A stretch of DNA of 50,583 nt from Mesostigma viride (Eukaryota > Streptophyta > Mesostigmatophyceae > Mesostigmatales > Mesostigmataceae). The stretch lies in NCBI GenBank assembly GCA_009746045.1, contig RPFO01000524.1:1-50583 (forward strand), given 5' to 3'. The notes beneath the pieces were generated by a model that saw nothing but the letters and a program-made list of their open reading frames with translations, had not been told where the DNA came from and made no database searches. The translations under genes and the position numbers were made by a program. Positions 10,744 to 23,330 of this stretch are shown here, piece after piece (positions within the stretch are counted from its first letter, which is position 1; every line of letters begins with the position of its first letter).

Positions 10744-11268
10744 CGGGTTGCACTTCCCGTCCATGCTGCGACTGCACAGGCGCAGAGTGAAACTTCTCCA
10801 CCCACCGGTGCTGCGCCGGCTGGTGTGCCTAAGGCGGAGCGTGCAGGCGGCAGGGGCCAAGGGTGGTCCTACACCTGGCGCCAGGTATGGTCAGTCATCC
10901 TCATGACTGCCCTCCTCACCAGCTGTGTGTTCTCGGCGGCTCCGGCCTTTCAGTTCCTCGTGGCGAAGGCACAACGGCAGGTGGGAGAGCGAGGCATTAC
11001 GCCGGGAGCGGCGGCATACATGCTGTTTCAGTCGGCGGCCGTGCGCGGTCCCACAGTGGCTGTGCACAATGTCTCGAGCGCAAGCGACCCGGCAGCAAAC
11101 CATCAATGGAGCGTCTGTGAGCACCTCACAGCTGAGCAACGTGCGAGGCTGCTCAAGTGGCTGGAAGGTGCGGCGCTGGTGTTAGCGTTGCTTGCGCGGT
11201 CCACGTCGCGTGCAGACTTGCAATCTGCGCCGCCAACTGCGCCGTCTGCTGCTGCTGCAACTGCATAG
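10744..11268 (+). CDS. In-frame continuation after the UAG: linker resembling the gypsy pre-RT region
   Basis: This is the same frame as the methyltransferase, open for 175 codons after one UAG. It has a Ser/Thr/Pro/Ala-rich spacer, a hydrophobic stretch (WSVILMTALLTSCVFSAA) and then LTAEQRARLLKWLE. In many Ty3/gypsy polyproteins a segment like this (E-Q-R-x-x-L-L) lies just before the reverse transcriptase. Similarity stops near 11165, where the inverted gag-like segment begins, so the C-terminal ~35 codons are probably out of context. A GTG at 10825 is an unlikely start. It is either a readthrough extension of the polyprotein or a remnant after a nonsense mutation. Confidence 0.4.
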   Translation, partial: RVALPVHAATAQAQSETSPPTGAAPAGVPKAERAGGRGQGWSYTWRQVWSVILMTALLTSCVFSAAPAFQFLVAKAQRQVGERGITPGAAAYMLFQSAAVRGPTVAVHNVSSASDPAANHQWSVCEHLTAEQRARLLKWLEGAALVLALLARSTSRADLQSAPPTAPSAAAATA

Positions 11269-11757
11269 CCAGCTGTTGCTGCTGCATCTGTTGTTGGGAT
11301 TGTGCTACATGTTGCAAAATCTGCTGCAACACATCCGCACCCACCCCCTGGCTGGCACTTGGCCCCGGCGCTAGCCCGGTGCCTGCCAACCCGCTGAGCC
11401 GTATCTGCGATGATGGTGTGATGGGAAGTACTGTTCCATCTTGAGGACCTGCCGCGCTGCCACCCAGCCCTCCGTTGACGACCGATGTGTCACCACCACC
11501 ACCACCAACGCCACCACTCCGATCGGCGACCCCCCCCCATTGCCCATCCCGGAACCCGAGGCTGCTGGTGGGACGAGTGGCCCATTTCCGTTGTCGCCAG
11601 TTGGCAAGGATGCCTGCGTGCCTGCAGCATCACCCTGCCGCGGTGCGCCATCCACCACCGTGCCTTGGTTGGGGTTGGCGCCCCCTTGATGTTGACCATC
11701 TTGGTCTGCCATCAAGCTTCGTGCTTGTGCTCTCGTGAGCACCGTTTCTGCAACCAA
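11153..11757 (-). pseudogene. Gag-like N-terminal fragment, minus strand
   Basis: The reading begins MVAETVLTRAQARSLMADQ, a basic TRAQAR-type start like that of many gypsy gag proteins. It runs through a Gly/Asn/Pro-rich region with a VVVVVTHRSS stretch and, after a frameshift near 11370-11390, into a Gln-rich helix (VLQQILQHVAQSQQQMQQQQ and on to about 11170) with coiled-coil character. It stops at 11153 with no capsid or zinc knuckle. It faces the plus-strand methyltransferase region and is not part of one collinear gag-pol with it. A low-complexity Q-rich protein is the alternative. Confidence 0.4.
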
Positions 11758-13166
11758 TCAGTGGGCTACAGAGTGAGCAGACGTAGTGCAAAATCAGTAT
11801 GCACCACAGGGGCCACCACTTGGCCCCTTCAACTTGCTGGCACCACACCAGATGCAAAGGGCAAGGAGAAAGAAAACAATTGCCTGAAAGCTGAAAACCA
11901 ATGCTGCTTCAGGACCTTCTTGCAAGCTGCCTGCCTTGACAGCCTTGCACAGCCAGCTTTACCTCTATTCCTAGTATTCAGGAAGAGGCCTCAGCCTTGA
12001 CCAAGCTTACCTACCAACTCTCAGTCTAGCTCTGTGTGGATAAGACGAGAAGCCAGTGCCAACTGCACTTCTCAAAAAGGTGAGACCTGAGAGTGAGGTA
12101 TGACTAGGTTAGGCTTCCACTGTGTTCTTTGTTGCAAATGAAATAACGTTTTTATTACCAATACTCTACCTAACTTGGCAGCTCTGTTTCAGCAATGGCT
12201 GGGCTCGATGAAAGAAAGGAGGGCTGGCCACACTTGCCACGCACCACCATGACCAAGACAGAGTTCAAGGATCCACACAGAGCTACATCCAACGCCCTGG
12301 TGGAAACACACACTTATCCCAACGAATGCCTCACACTTACGCAATATCTTGCGTCAGCCTTACCACGTAGCCACGCTCAGTATCTGATCCTGACAACAAC
12401 CGCTTTGTCGTCCATACTGCTTCAATTACACCAAAGCTACTCCGTGGCACTCGGCTTTGGTCAGCACCAAGACCTAAAAGTACACAAAATCCTAAGTCGT
12501 TGTCTGCAACGACTCCCTGTTCCGCATATGAAACATATCATCTAGCACTTTCTCTTTAGACGACAAAATCAACTAGACAACCTGGGTAGGCCAGAAATCC
12601 CAGACGACAAAATGTCCTTGTCGCAGATCACTCCAGTGTCGACTTGCCGACCCCTGAGCTTGCCAAACAACTATATCACCAACCAAGCATGTACGACAAC
12701 TAGCTGGCCCTGACGAGAAAAGCTGCCTCGTCGCATTCACAAAAGCGGCTTGCCAGCCTGCCGAATATCAATGCCAATATTGCACGACATTATCTACCTG
12801 CAGCGGACAGTTCTCGAGATCAATAACGCGCCAGCTTGCGTGCACGTGCATGTTCAGCCTGCACGATAAAGCATAATTGCCAGGCTGGCAGCCTAGCTTG
12901 GTCCGTGTTGTAGTCCAGCAGCCAGTGCGTGCTGCTTGCCAGCGTTGGCACTGACCTCCTGGTGACGCATGTCAGTACCGCTGTCAACTCCCAGTGCTGC
13001 GCGTCGCACTACGGCGCATGCGTTGCTCCCGTAAGGCCCAAATGCCAAAGGCGTAACAACTCGCACACGCGCAATTCCTATAGCTGCCTCGCCTCGTCCC
13101 CCGGGCCGGCCGCGTGGCGGCCCCGCGTAAAGCCAATACTCGTGCGAATCGGAACGGCGCGCGACA
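11758..13166. other. Non-coding right part of the 5.4-kb insertion
   Basis: Sequence upstream of the minus-strand gag-like start, presumably its LTR/leader. The repeated phrase GACGACAAAAT occurs near 12558 and 12603. The ORF 12195-12545 has no recognisable domain. The last 100 bp are GC-rich and end in CGCGACA. Confidence 0.45.
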
Positions 13167-14687
13167 CTCATCATTAATTACATAAATGCCATCCATGCAT
13201 GTACGTAGACGGGCCATGATGACACCATGGGAGCCTAAATCCTCCTCATTAATTACATAAATGCCAACCATGTACCTAGGCCAGCCATGGAGACACCATG
13301 GGAGCCTGAATCCTCATCATTTACTATTCCTTGACATCCATGTACGTAGACGGGCCATGATGACACCATGGGAGCCTGAATCCTCATCATTAATTACATA
13401 AATGCCATTCATGTACGTACACGGGCAATGATGACACCATGGGAGCCTGAATCCTCATCATTAATTACATAAATGCCATCCATGTACGTACACGGGCCAT
13501 GATCACACCATGGGAGCCTTAATCCTCATCAATAATTACATAATTGCCATCCATGTACGTAGACGGGCCATGATGACACCATGGGAGCCTGAATCCTCAT
13601 CATTAATTACATAAATGCCAACCATGTACGTAGGCCAGCCATGATGACACCATGGGAGCCTGAATCCTCATCATTTTTTTTATGAGACATCCATGTACAT
13701 AGGCCAGCCATGATGACACCATGCGAGCCTGAATCCTCATCATTTTTTTTTCTTTGACATCCATGTACGTAGACGGGCCATGATGACACCATGGGAGCCT
13801 GAATCCTCATCATTAATTACATACATGCCATTCATGTACGTACACGGGCCATGATGACACCATGGGAGCCTGAATCCTCATCATTTACTATTCCTTGACA
13901 TCCATGTACGTAGGCCAGCCATGATGACACCAATGGAGCCTGAATCCTCTTCATTTTTTTTATGAGAGGATTCAGGTTACATAAATGCCAACCATGTAGG
14001 TAGACAAGCCATGATGACACCATGGGAGCCTGAATCCTCATCAATAAATACATAAATGCCATCCATGTACGTAGACGGGCAATGATGACACCATGGGAGC
14101 CTAAATCCTCATCATTAGTTACAAAAATGCCATCCATGTACGTAGGCCAGCCATGGAGACACCATGGGAGCCTGAATCCTCATCATTTACTATTCCTTGA
14201 CATCCATGTACGTAGACGGGCCATGATGACACCATGGGAGCCTCAATCCTCATCATTAATTACATAAATGCCATTCATATACGTACACGGGCAATTATGA
14301 CACCATGGGAGCCTGAATCCTCATCATTTACTATTCCTTGCCATCCATGTACGTAGACGGGCCATGATGACACCATGGGAGCCTGAATCCTCCTCATTAA
14401 TAACATAAATGCCAACCATGTACGTAGACAAGCCATGATGACACCATGGGAGCCTGAATCCTCATTATTTACTATTCCTTGACATCCATGTACGTGGACG
14501 GGCCATGATGACACCATGGGAGCCTGAATCCTCATCATTAATTACATAAATGCCAACCATATACGTAGACAAGCCATGATGACACCATGGGAGCCTGAAT
14601 CCTCATCATTAATTACATAAATGCCAACCATGTACGTAGACAAGCCATGATGACACCATGGGAGCCTGAATCCTCATCATTTACTAT
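13167..14687 (-). repeat. ~71-bp satellite array, middle block, minus orientation
   Basis: Continues the left block in the same orientation after the insertion, about 21 monomers, with some variants carrying T8 tails (TTTTTTTTCTTTGACATCC). It ends inside a 70-bp type monomer at TTTACTAT, where the orientation flips. Confidence 0.97.
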
Positions 14688-17600
14688 CAGGCTCCCATGG
14701 TGTCATCATGGCCCGTCTACGTGTTGTTGGCATGTATGTAATTAATGATGAGGATTCAGGCTCCCATGGTGTCATCATGGCTTGTCTACGTGTTGTTGGC
14801 ATGTATGTAATTAATGATGAGGATTCAGGCTCCCATGGTGTCATCATGGCTTGTCTACGTACATGGTTGGCATTTATGTAATTAATGATGAGGATTCAGG
14901 CTCCCATGGTGTCATCATGGCCCGTCTACGTACATGGAGGTCAAGGAATAGTAAATGATGAGGATTCAGGCTCCCATGGTGTCATCATGGCTTGTCTACG
15001 TGTTGTTGGCATGTATGTAATTAATGAGGAGGATTCAGGCTCCCATGGTGTCATCATGGCCCGTCTACGTACATGGATGGCATTTATGTAATTAATGATG
15101 AGGATTCAGGCTCCCATGGTGTCATCATGGCTGGCCTACGTACATGGATGTCAAAGAAAAAAATGATGAGGATTCAGGCTCCCATGGTGTCATCATGGCC
15201 CGTCTACGTACATGGATGTCAAGGAATAGTAAATGATGAGGATTCAGGCTCCCATGGTGTCTCCATGGCTGGCCTACGTACATGGATGGCATGTATGTAA
15301 TTAATGATGAGGATTTAGGCTCCCATGGTGTCATCATGGCTTGTCTACGTATATGGTTGGCATTTATGTAATTAATGAATAGGATTCAGGCTCCATTGGT
15401 GTCATCATGGCTGGCCTACGTACATGGATGTCAAGGAATAGTAAATGATGAGGATTCAGGCTCCCATGGTGTCATCATTGCCCGTGTACGTACATGAATG
15501 GCATTTATGTAATTAATGATGAGGATTCAGGCTCCCATGGTGTCATCATGGCTTGTCTACGTACATGGTTGGCATTTATGTAATTAATGAGGAGGATTCA
15601 GGCTCCCATGGTGTCTCCATGGCTGGCCTACGTACATGGATGTCAAGGAATAGTAAATGATAAGGATTCAGGCTCCCATGGTGTCATCATTGCCCGTGTA
15701 CGTACATGAATGGCATTTATGTAAATAATGATGAGGATTCAGGCTCCCATGGTGTCATCATGGCCCGTCTACGTACATGGATGTCAAGGAATAGTAAATG
15801 ATGAGGATTCAGGCTCCCATGGTGTCTCCATGGCTGGCCTACGTACATGGTTGGCATTTATGTAATTAATGAGGAGGATTTAGGCTCCAATGGTGTCATC
15901 ATCGCCCGTCTACGTACATGGATGGCATTTTTGTAATTAATGATGAGGATTTAGGCTCCCATGGTGTCATCATGGCTTGTCTACGTATATGGTTGGCATT
16001 TATGTAATTAATGAAGAGGATTCAGGCTCCATTGGTGTCATCATGGCTGGCCTACGTACATGGATGTCAAGGAATAGTAAATGATGAGGATTCAGGCTCC
16101 CATGGTGTCATCATGGCCCGTGTACGTCCATGGATGGCATGTATGTAATTAATGATGAGGATTCAGGCTCCCATGGTGTCATCATGGCCCGTCTACGTAC
16201 ATGGATGTCAAGGAATAGTAAATGATGAGGATTCAGGCTCCCATGGTGTCTCCATGGCTGGCCTACGTACATGGTTGGCATTTATGTAATTAATGAGGAG
16301 GATTTAGGCTCCCATGGTGTCATCATCGCCCGTCTACGTACATGGATGGCATTTATGTAATTAATGATGAGGATTCAGGCTCCCATGGTGTCATCATGGC
16401 TTGTCTACGTACATGGTTGGCATTTATGTAATTATTGATGAGGATTCAGGCTCCCATGGTGTCATCATGGCCCGTGTACGTACATGAATGGCATGTATGT
16501 AATTAATGATGAGGATTCAGGCTCCCATGGTGTCATCATGGCCCGTGTACGTACATGGATGGCATGTATGTAATTAATGATGAGGATTCAGGCTCCCATG
16601 GTGTCATCATGGCCCGTCTACGTACATGGTTGGCATTTATGTAACCTGAATCCTCTCATAAAAAAAATGAAGAGGATTCAGGCTCCATTGGTGTCATCAT
16701 GGCTGGCCTACGTACATGGATGTCAAGGAATAGTAAATGATGAGGATTCAGGCTCCCATGGTGTCATCATTGCTTGTCTACGTACATGGTTGGCATTTAT
16801 GTAATTAATGAGGAGGATTCAGGCTCCCATGGTGTCTCCATGGCTGGCCTACGTACATGGATGTCAAGGAATAGTAAATGATGAGGATTCAGGCTCCCAT
16901 GGTGTCATCATGGCCCGTGTACGTCCATGGATGGCATGTATGTAATTAATGATGAGGATTCAGGCTCCCATGGGGTCATCATGGCCCGTCTACGTACATG
17001 GATGGCATTTATGTAATTAATGATGAGGATTCAGGCTCCCATGGTGTACATGAGGATTCCGGCTCCCATGGGGTCATCATGGCTTGTCTACGTACATTGA
17101 TGGCATGTATGTAATTAATGATGAGGATTCAGGCTCCCATGGTGTCATGATGCAGCTTGTCTACCTACATGGTTGGCATTTATGTAACCTGAATCCTCTT
17201 ATTAAAAAAATGAAGAGGATTCAGGCTCCATTGGTGTCATCATGGCTGGCCTACGTACATGGATGTCAAGGAATAGTAAATGATGAGGATTCAGGCCCCC
17301 ATGGTGTCATCATGGCTTGTCTACCTACATGGTTGGCATTTATGTAACCTGAATCCTCTCATAAAAAAAATGAAGAGGATTCAGGCTCCATTGGTGTCAT
17401 CATGGCTGGCCTACGTACATGGATGTCAAGGAATAGTAAATGATGAGGATTCAGGCTCCCATGGTGTCATCATGGCTTGTCTACGTACATGGTTGGCATT
17501 TATGTAATTAATGAGGAGGATTCAGGCTCCCATGGTGTCATCATGGCCCGTGTACGTACATGGATGGCATGTATGTAATTAATGATGAGGATTCAGGCTC

Positions 17601-17869
17601 CCATGGTGTCATCATGGCCCGTCTACGTACATGGATGTCAAAGAAAAAAAAATGATGAGGATTCAGGCTCCCATGGTGTCATCATGGCTGGCCTACGTAC
17701 ATGGATGTCTCATACAGTAAAAAAAATGATGAGCACTCAGGCTCCCATGGTGTCATCATGGCCCGTCTACGTACATGGATGGCATTTATGTATTTAATGA
17801 TGAGGATTCAGGCTCCCATGGTGTCATCATGGCTTGTTACCTACATGGTTGGCATTTATGTAACCTGAA

Positions 17870-20350
17870 TCCTCTCATTAAAAAAATGAAGAGGATTCAG
17901 GCTCCATTGGTGTCATCATGGCTGGCCTACGTACATGGATGTCAAGGAATAGTAAATGATGAGGATTCAGGCTCCCATGGTGTCATCATGGCTTGTCTAC
18001 GTACATGGTTGGCATTTGTGTAATTAATGAGGAGGATTCAGGCTCCCATGGTGTCTCCATGGCTGGCTTACGTACATGGATGTCAAGGAATAGTAAACGA
18101 TGAGGATTCAGGCTCCCATGGTGTCATCATGGCCCGTGTACGTACATGGATGGCATGTATGTAATTAATGATGAGGATTCAGGCTCCCATGGTGTCATCA
18201 TGGCTTGTCTACCTACATGGTTGGCATTTATGTAACCTGAATCCTCTCATAAAAAAAATGAAGAGGATTCAGGCTCCATTGGTGTCATCATGGCTGGCCT
18301 ACGTACATGGATGTCAAGGAATAGTAAATGATGAGGATTCAGGCTCCCATGGTGTCATCATGGCTTGTCTACGTACATGGTTGGCATTTATGTAATTAAT
18401 GAGGAGGGTTCAGGCTCCCATGGTGTCTCCATGGCTGGCCTACGTACATGGATGTCAAGGAATAGTAAATGATGAGGATTCAGGCTCCCATGGTGTCATC
18501 ATGGCCCGTCTACGTACATGGATGGCATGTATGTAATTAATGATGAGGATTCAGGCTCCCATGGTGTCATCATGGCCCGTCTACGTACATGGATGTCAAG
18601 GAATAGTAAATGATGAGGATTCAGGCTCCCATGGTGTCTCCATGGCTGGCCTACGTACATGGTTGGCATTTATGTAATTAATGAGGAGGATTTAGGCTCC
18701 CATGGTGTCATCATCGCCCGTCTACGTACATGGATGGCATTTATGTAATTAATGATGAGGATTCAGGCTCCCATGGTGTCATCATGGCTTGTCTACGTAC
18801 ATGGTTGGCATTTATGTAATTAATGATGAGGATTCAGGCTCCCATGGTGTCATCATGGCCCGTCTACGTACATGGATGGCATTTTTGTAATTAATGATGA
18901 GGATTCAGGCTCCAATGGGGTCATCATGGCCCGTCTACGTACATGGATGGCATTTATGTATTTAATGATGAGGATTCAGGCTCCCAAAGTGTCATCATGG
19001 CTTGTCTACCTACATGGTTGGCATTTATGTAACCTGAATCCTCTCATAAAAAAAATGAAGAGGATTCAGGCTCCATTGGTGTCATCATGGCTGGCCTACG
19101 TACATGGATGTCAAGGAATAGTAAATGATGAGGATTCAGGCTCCCATGGTGTCATCATGGCTTGTCTACGTACATGGTTGGCATTTGTGTAATTAATGAG
19201 GAGGATTCAGGCTCCCATGGTGTCTCCATGGCTGGCTTACGTACATGGATGTCAAGGAATAGTAAACGATGAGGATTCAGGCTCCCATGGTGTCATCATG
19301 GCCCGTGTACGTACATGGATGGCATGTATGTAATTAATGATGAGGATTCAGGCTCCCATGGTGTCATCATGGCTTGTCTACCTACATGGTTGGCATTTAT
19401 GTAACCTGAATCCTCTCATAAAAAAAATGAAGAGGATTCAGGCTCCATTGGTGTCATCATGGCTGGCCTACGTACATGGATGTCAAGGAATAGTAAATGA
19501 TGAGGATTCAGGCTCCCATGGTGTCATCATGGCTTGTCTACGTACATGGTTGGCATTTATGTAATTAATGAGGAGGGTTCAGGCTCCCATGGTGTCTCCA
19601 TGGCTGGCCTACGTACATGGATGTCAAGGAATAGTAAATGATGAGGATTCAGGCTCCCATGGTGTCATCATGGCCCGTCTACGTACATGGATGGCATGTA
19701 TGTAATTAATGATGAGGATTCAGGCTCCCATGGTGTCATCATGGCCCGTCTACGTACATGGATGTCAAGGAATAGTAAATGATGAGGATTCAGGCTCCCA
19801 TGGTGTCTCCATGGCTGGCCTACGTACATGGTTGGCATTTATGTAATTAATGAGGAGGATTTAGGCTCCCATGGTGTCATCATCGCCCGTCTACGTACAT
19901 GGATGGCATTTATGTAATTAATGATGAGGATTCAGGCTCCCATGGTGTCATCATGGCTTGTCTACGTACATGGTTGGCATTTATGTAATTAATGATGAGG
20001 ATTCAGGCTCCCATGGTGTCATCATGGCCCGTCTACGTACATGGATGGCATTTTTGTAATTAATGATGAGGATTCAGGCTCCAATGGGGTCATCATGGCC
20101 CGTCTACGTACATGGATGGCATTTATGTATTTAATGATGAGGATTCAGGCTCCCAAAGTGTCATCATGGCTTGTCTACCTACATGGTTGGCATTTATGTA
20201 ACCTGAATCCTCTCATAAAAAAAATGAAGAGGATTCAGGCTCCATTGGTGTCATCATGGCTGGCCTACGTACATGGATGTCAAGGAATAGTAAATGATGA
20301 GGATTCAGGCTCCCATGGTGTCATCATGGCTTGTCTACGTACATGGTTGG
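17870..20350 (+). repeat. Higher-order repeat of the satellite, period 1,169 bp
   Basis: The order of monomer variants around 18168-19192 recurs exactly 1,169 bp further on (19337-20361), including rare variants such as GCATTTTTGTAATTAAT (18880 and 20049), CCCAAAGTGTCATC (18984 and 20153) and GGAGGGTTCAGG. The outer limits are approximate. Confidence 0.85.
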
Positions 20351-20649
20351 CATTTATGTAATTAATGAGGAGGATTCAGGCTCCCATGGTGTCTCCATGG
20401 CTGGCCTACGTACATGGATGTCAAGGAATAGTAAATGATGAGGATTCAGGCTCCCATGGTGTCATCATGGCCCGTGTACGTCCATGGATGGCATGTATGT
20501 AATTAATGATGAGGATTCAGGCTCCCATGGTGTCATCATGGCCCGTCTACGTACATGGATGGCATTTATGTAATTAATGATGAGGATTCAGGCTCCCATG
20601 GGGTCATCATGGCTTGTCTACGTACATGGATGGCATGTATGTAATTAAT

Positions 20650-23330
20650 GATGAGGATTCAGGCTCCCATGGTGTCATCATGGCTTGTCTACCTACATGG
20701 TTGGCATTTATGTAACCTGAATCCTCTTATTAAAAAAATGAAGAGGATTCAGGCTCCATTGGTGTCATCATGGCTGGCCTACGTACATGGATGTCAAGGA
20801 ATAGTAAATGATGAGGATTCAGGCTCCCATGGTGTCATCATGGCATATCTACGTACATGGTTGGCATTTATGTAATTAATGAGGAGGATTCAGGCTCCCA
20901 TGGTGTCATCATGGCCCGTGTACGTACATGGATGGCATGTATGTAATTAATGATGAGGATTCAGGCTCCCATGGTGTCATCATGGCCCGTCTACGTACAT
21001 GGATGTCAAAGAAAAAAAAATGATGAGGATTCAGGCTCCCATGGTGTCATCATGGCTGGCCTACGTACATGGATGTCTCATAAAAAAAATGATGAGGACT
21101 CAGGCTCCCATGGTGTCATCATGGCCCGTCTACGTACATGGATGGCATTTATGTATTTAATGATGAGGATTCAGGCTCCCATGGTGTCATCATGGCTTGT
21201 TACCTACATGGTTGGCATTTATGTAACCTGAATCCTCTCATAAAAAAAATGAAGAGGATTCAGGCTCCATTGGTGTCATCATGGCTGGCCTACGTACATG
21301 GATGTCAAGGAATAGTAAATGATGAGGATTCAGGCTCCCATGGTGTCATCATGGCTTGTCTACGTACATGGTTGGCATTTATGTAATTAATGAGGAGGAT
21401 TCAGGCTCCCATGGTGTCTCCATGGCTGGCCTACGTACATGGATGTCAAGGAATAGTAAATGATGAGGATTCAGGCTCCCATGGGGTCATCATGGCCCGT
21501 GTACGTACATGGATGGCATGTATGTAATTAATGATGAGGATTCAGGCTCCCATGGTGTCATCATGGCCCGTCTACGTACATGGATGTCAAGGAATAGTAA
21601 ATGATGAGGATTCAGGCTCCCATGGTGTCATCATGGCTTGTCTACGTACATGGTTGGCATTTATGTAATTAATGAGGAGGATTCAGGCTCCCATGGTGTC
21701 TCCATGGCTGGCCTACGTACATGGATGTCAAGGAATAGTAAATGATGAGGATTCAGGCTCCCATGGTGTCATCATGGCCCGTGTACGTCCATGGATGGCA
21801 TGTATGTAATTAATGAAGAGGATTCAGGCTCCCATGGGGTCATCATGGCCCGTCTACGTACATGGATGGCATTTATGTAATTAATGATGAGGATTCAGGC
21901 TCCCATGGGGTCATCATGGCTTGTCTACGTACATGGATGGCATGTATGTAATTAATGATGAGGATTCAGGCTCCCATGGTGTCATCATGGCTTGTCTACC
22001 TACATATGGTTGGCATTTATGTAACCTGAATCCTCTTATTAAAAAAATGAAGAGGATTCAGGCTCCATTGGTGTCATCATGGCTGGCCTACGTACGTGGA
22101 TGTCAAGGAATAGTAAATGATGAGGATTCAGGCTCCCATGGTGTCATCATGGCTTGTCTACCTACATGGTTGGCATTTATGTAACCTGAATCCTCTCATA
22201 AAAAAAATGAAGAGGATTCAGGCTCCATTGGTGTCATCATGGCTGGCCTAGGTACATGGATGTCAAGGAATAGTAAATGATGAGGATTCAGGCTCCCATG
22301 GTGTCATCATGGCTTGTCTACGTACATGGTTGGCATTTATGTAATTAATGAGGAGGATTCAGGCTCCCATGGTGTCATCATGGCCCGTGTACGTACATGG
22401 ATGGCATGTATGTAATTAATGATGAGGATTCAGGCTCCCATGGTGTCATCATGGCCGTCTACGTACATGGATGTCAAAGAAAAAAAAATGATGAGGATTC
22501 AGGCTCCCATGGTGTCTCCATGGCTGGCCTACGTACATGGATGTCTCATAAAAAAAATGATGAGGACTCAGGCTCCCATGGTGTCATCATGGCCCGTCTA
22601 CGTACATGGATGGCATTTATGTATTTAATGATGAGGATTCAGGCTCCCATGGTGTCATCATGGCTTGTTACCTACATGGTTGGCATTTATGTAACCTGAA
22701 TCCTCTCATAAAAAAAATGAAGAGGATTCAGGCTCCATTGGTGTCATCATGGCTGGCCTACGTACATGGATGTCAAGGAATAGTAAATGATGAGGATTCA
22801 GGCTCCCATGGTGTCATCATGGCTTGTCTACGTACATGGTTGGCATTTATGTAATTAATGAGGAGGATTCAGGCTCCCATGGTGTCTCCATGGCTGGCCT
22901 ACGTACATGGATGTCAAGGAATAGTAAATGATGAGGATTCAGGCTCCCATGGGGTCATCATGGCCCGTGTACGTACATGGATGGCATGTATGTAATTAAT
23001 GATGAGGATTCAGGCTCCCATGGTGTCATCATGGCCCGTCTACGTACATGGATGTCAAGGAATAGTAAATGATGAGGATTCAGGCTCCCATGGTGTCATC
23101 ATGGCTTGTCTACGTACATGGTTGGCATTTATGTAATTAATGAGGAGGATTCAGGCTCCCATGGTGTCTCCATGGCTGGCCTACGTACATGGATGTCAAG
23201 GAATAGTAAATGATGAGGATTCAGGCTCCCATGGTGTCATCATGGCCCGTGTACGTCCATGGATGGCATGTATGTAATTAATGATGAGGATTCAGGCTCC
23301 CATGGGGTCATCATGGCCCGTCTACGTACA
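20650..23330 (+). repeat. Higher-order repeat of the satellite, period 1,468 bp
   Basis: Variant order repeats at +1,468 bp: 21138 and 22606 (GGCTTGTTACC variant), 21483 and 22951 (GGGGTCATC variant with CCCGTGTACG). The limits are approximate. Confidence 0.8.

Larger units (their letters stand above)
7751..13166. mobile_element. 5.4-kb chimeric retroelement insertion in the satellite (PR-methyltransferase part plus inverted gag-like part)
   Basis: The insertion limits can be read from the satellite. CTCAT occurs at 7746-7750 and again at 13167-13171, a 4-5 bp target duplication. The inserted DNA begins (T)GTCGCG and ends CGCGACA, which gives TG...CA ends and a 7-bp terminal inverted repeat. 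No long terminal repeat could be found by comparing the two ends. The plus strand carries a gypsy-like pol fragment (retropepsin, C5 methyltransferase, pre-RT linker). The minus strand carries a gag-like start. The two converge near 11160-11170, and no reverse transcriptase or integrase is left. I infer a rearranged or strand-switched copy of a Ty3/gypsy-like element. Confidence 0.75.

Noticed and set aside
12195-12545. 116-codon ORF
   Set aside because: No domain, no support from composition, inside the probable LTR/leader of the insertion.
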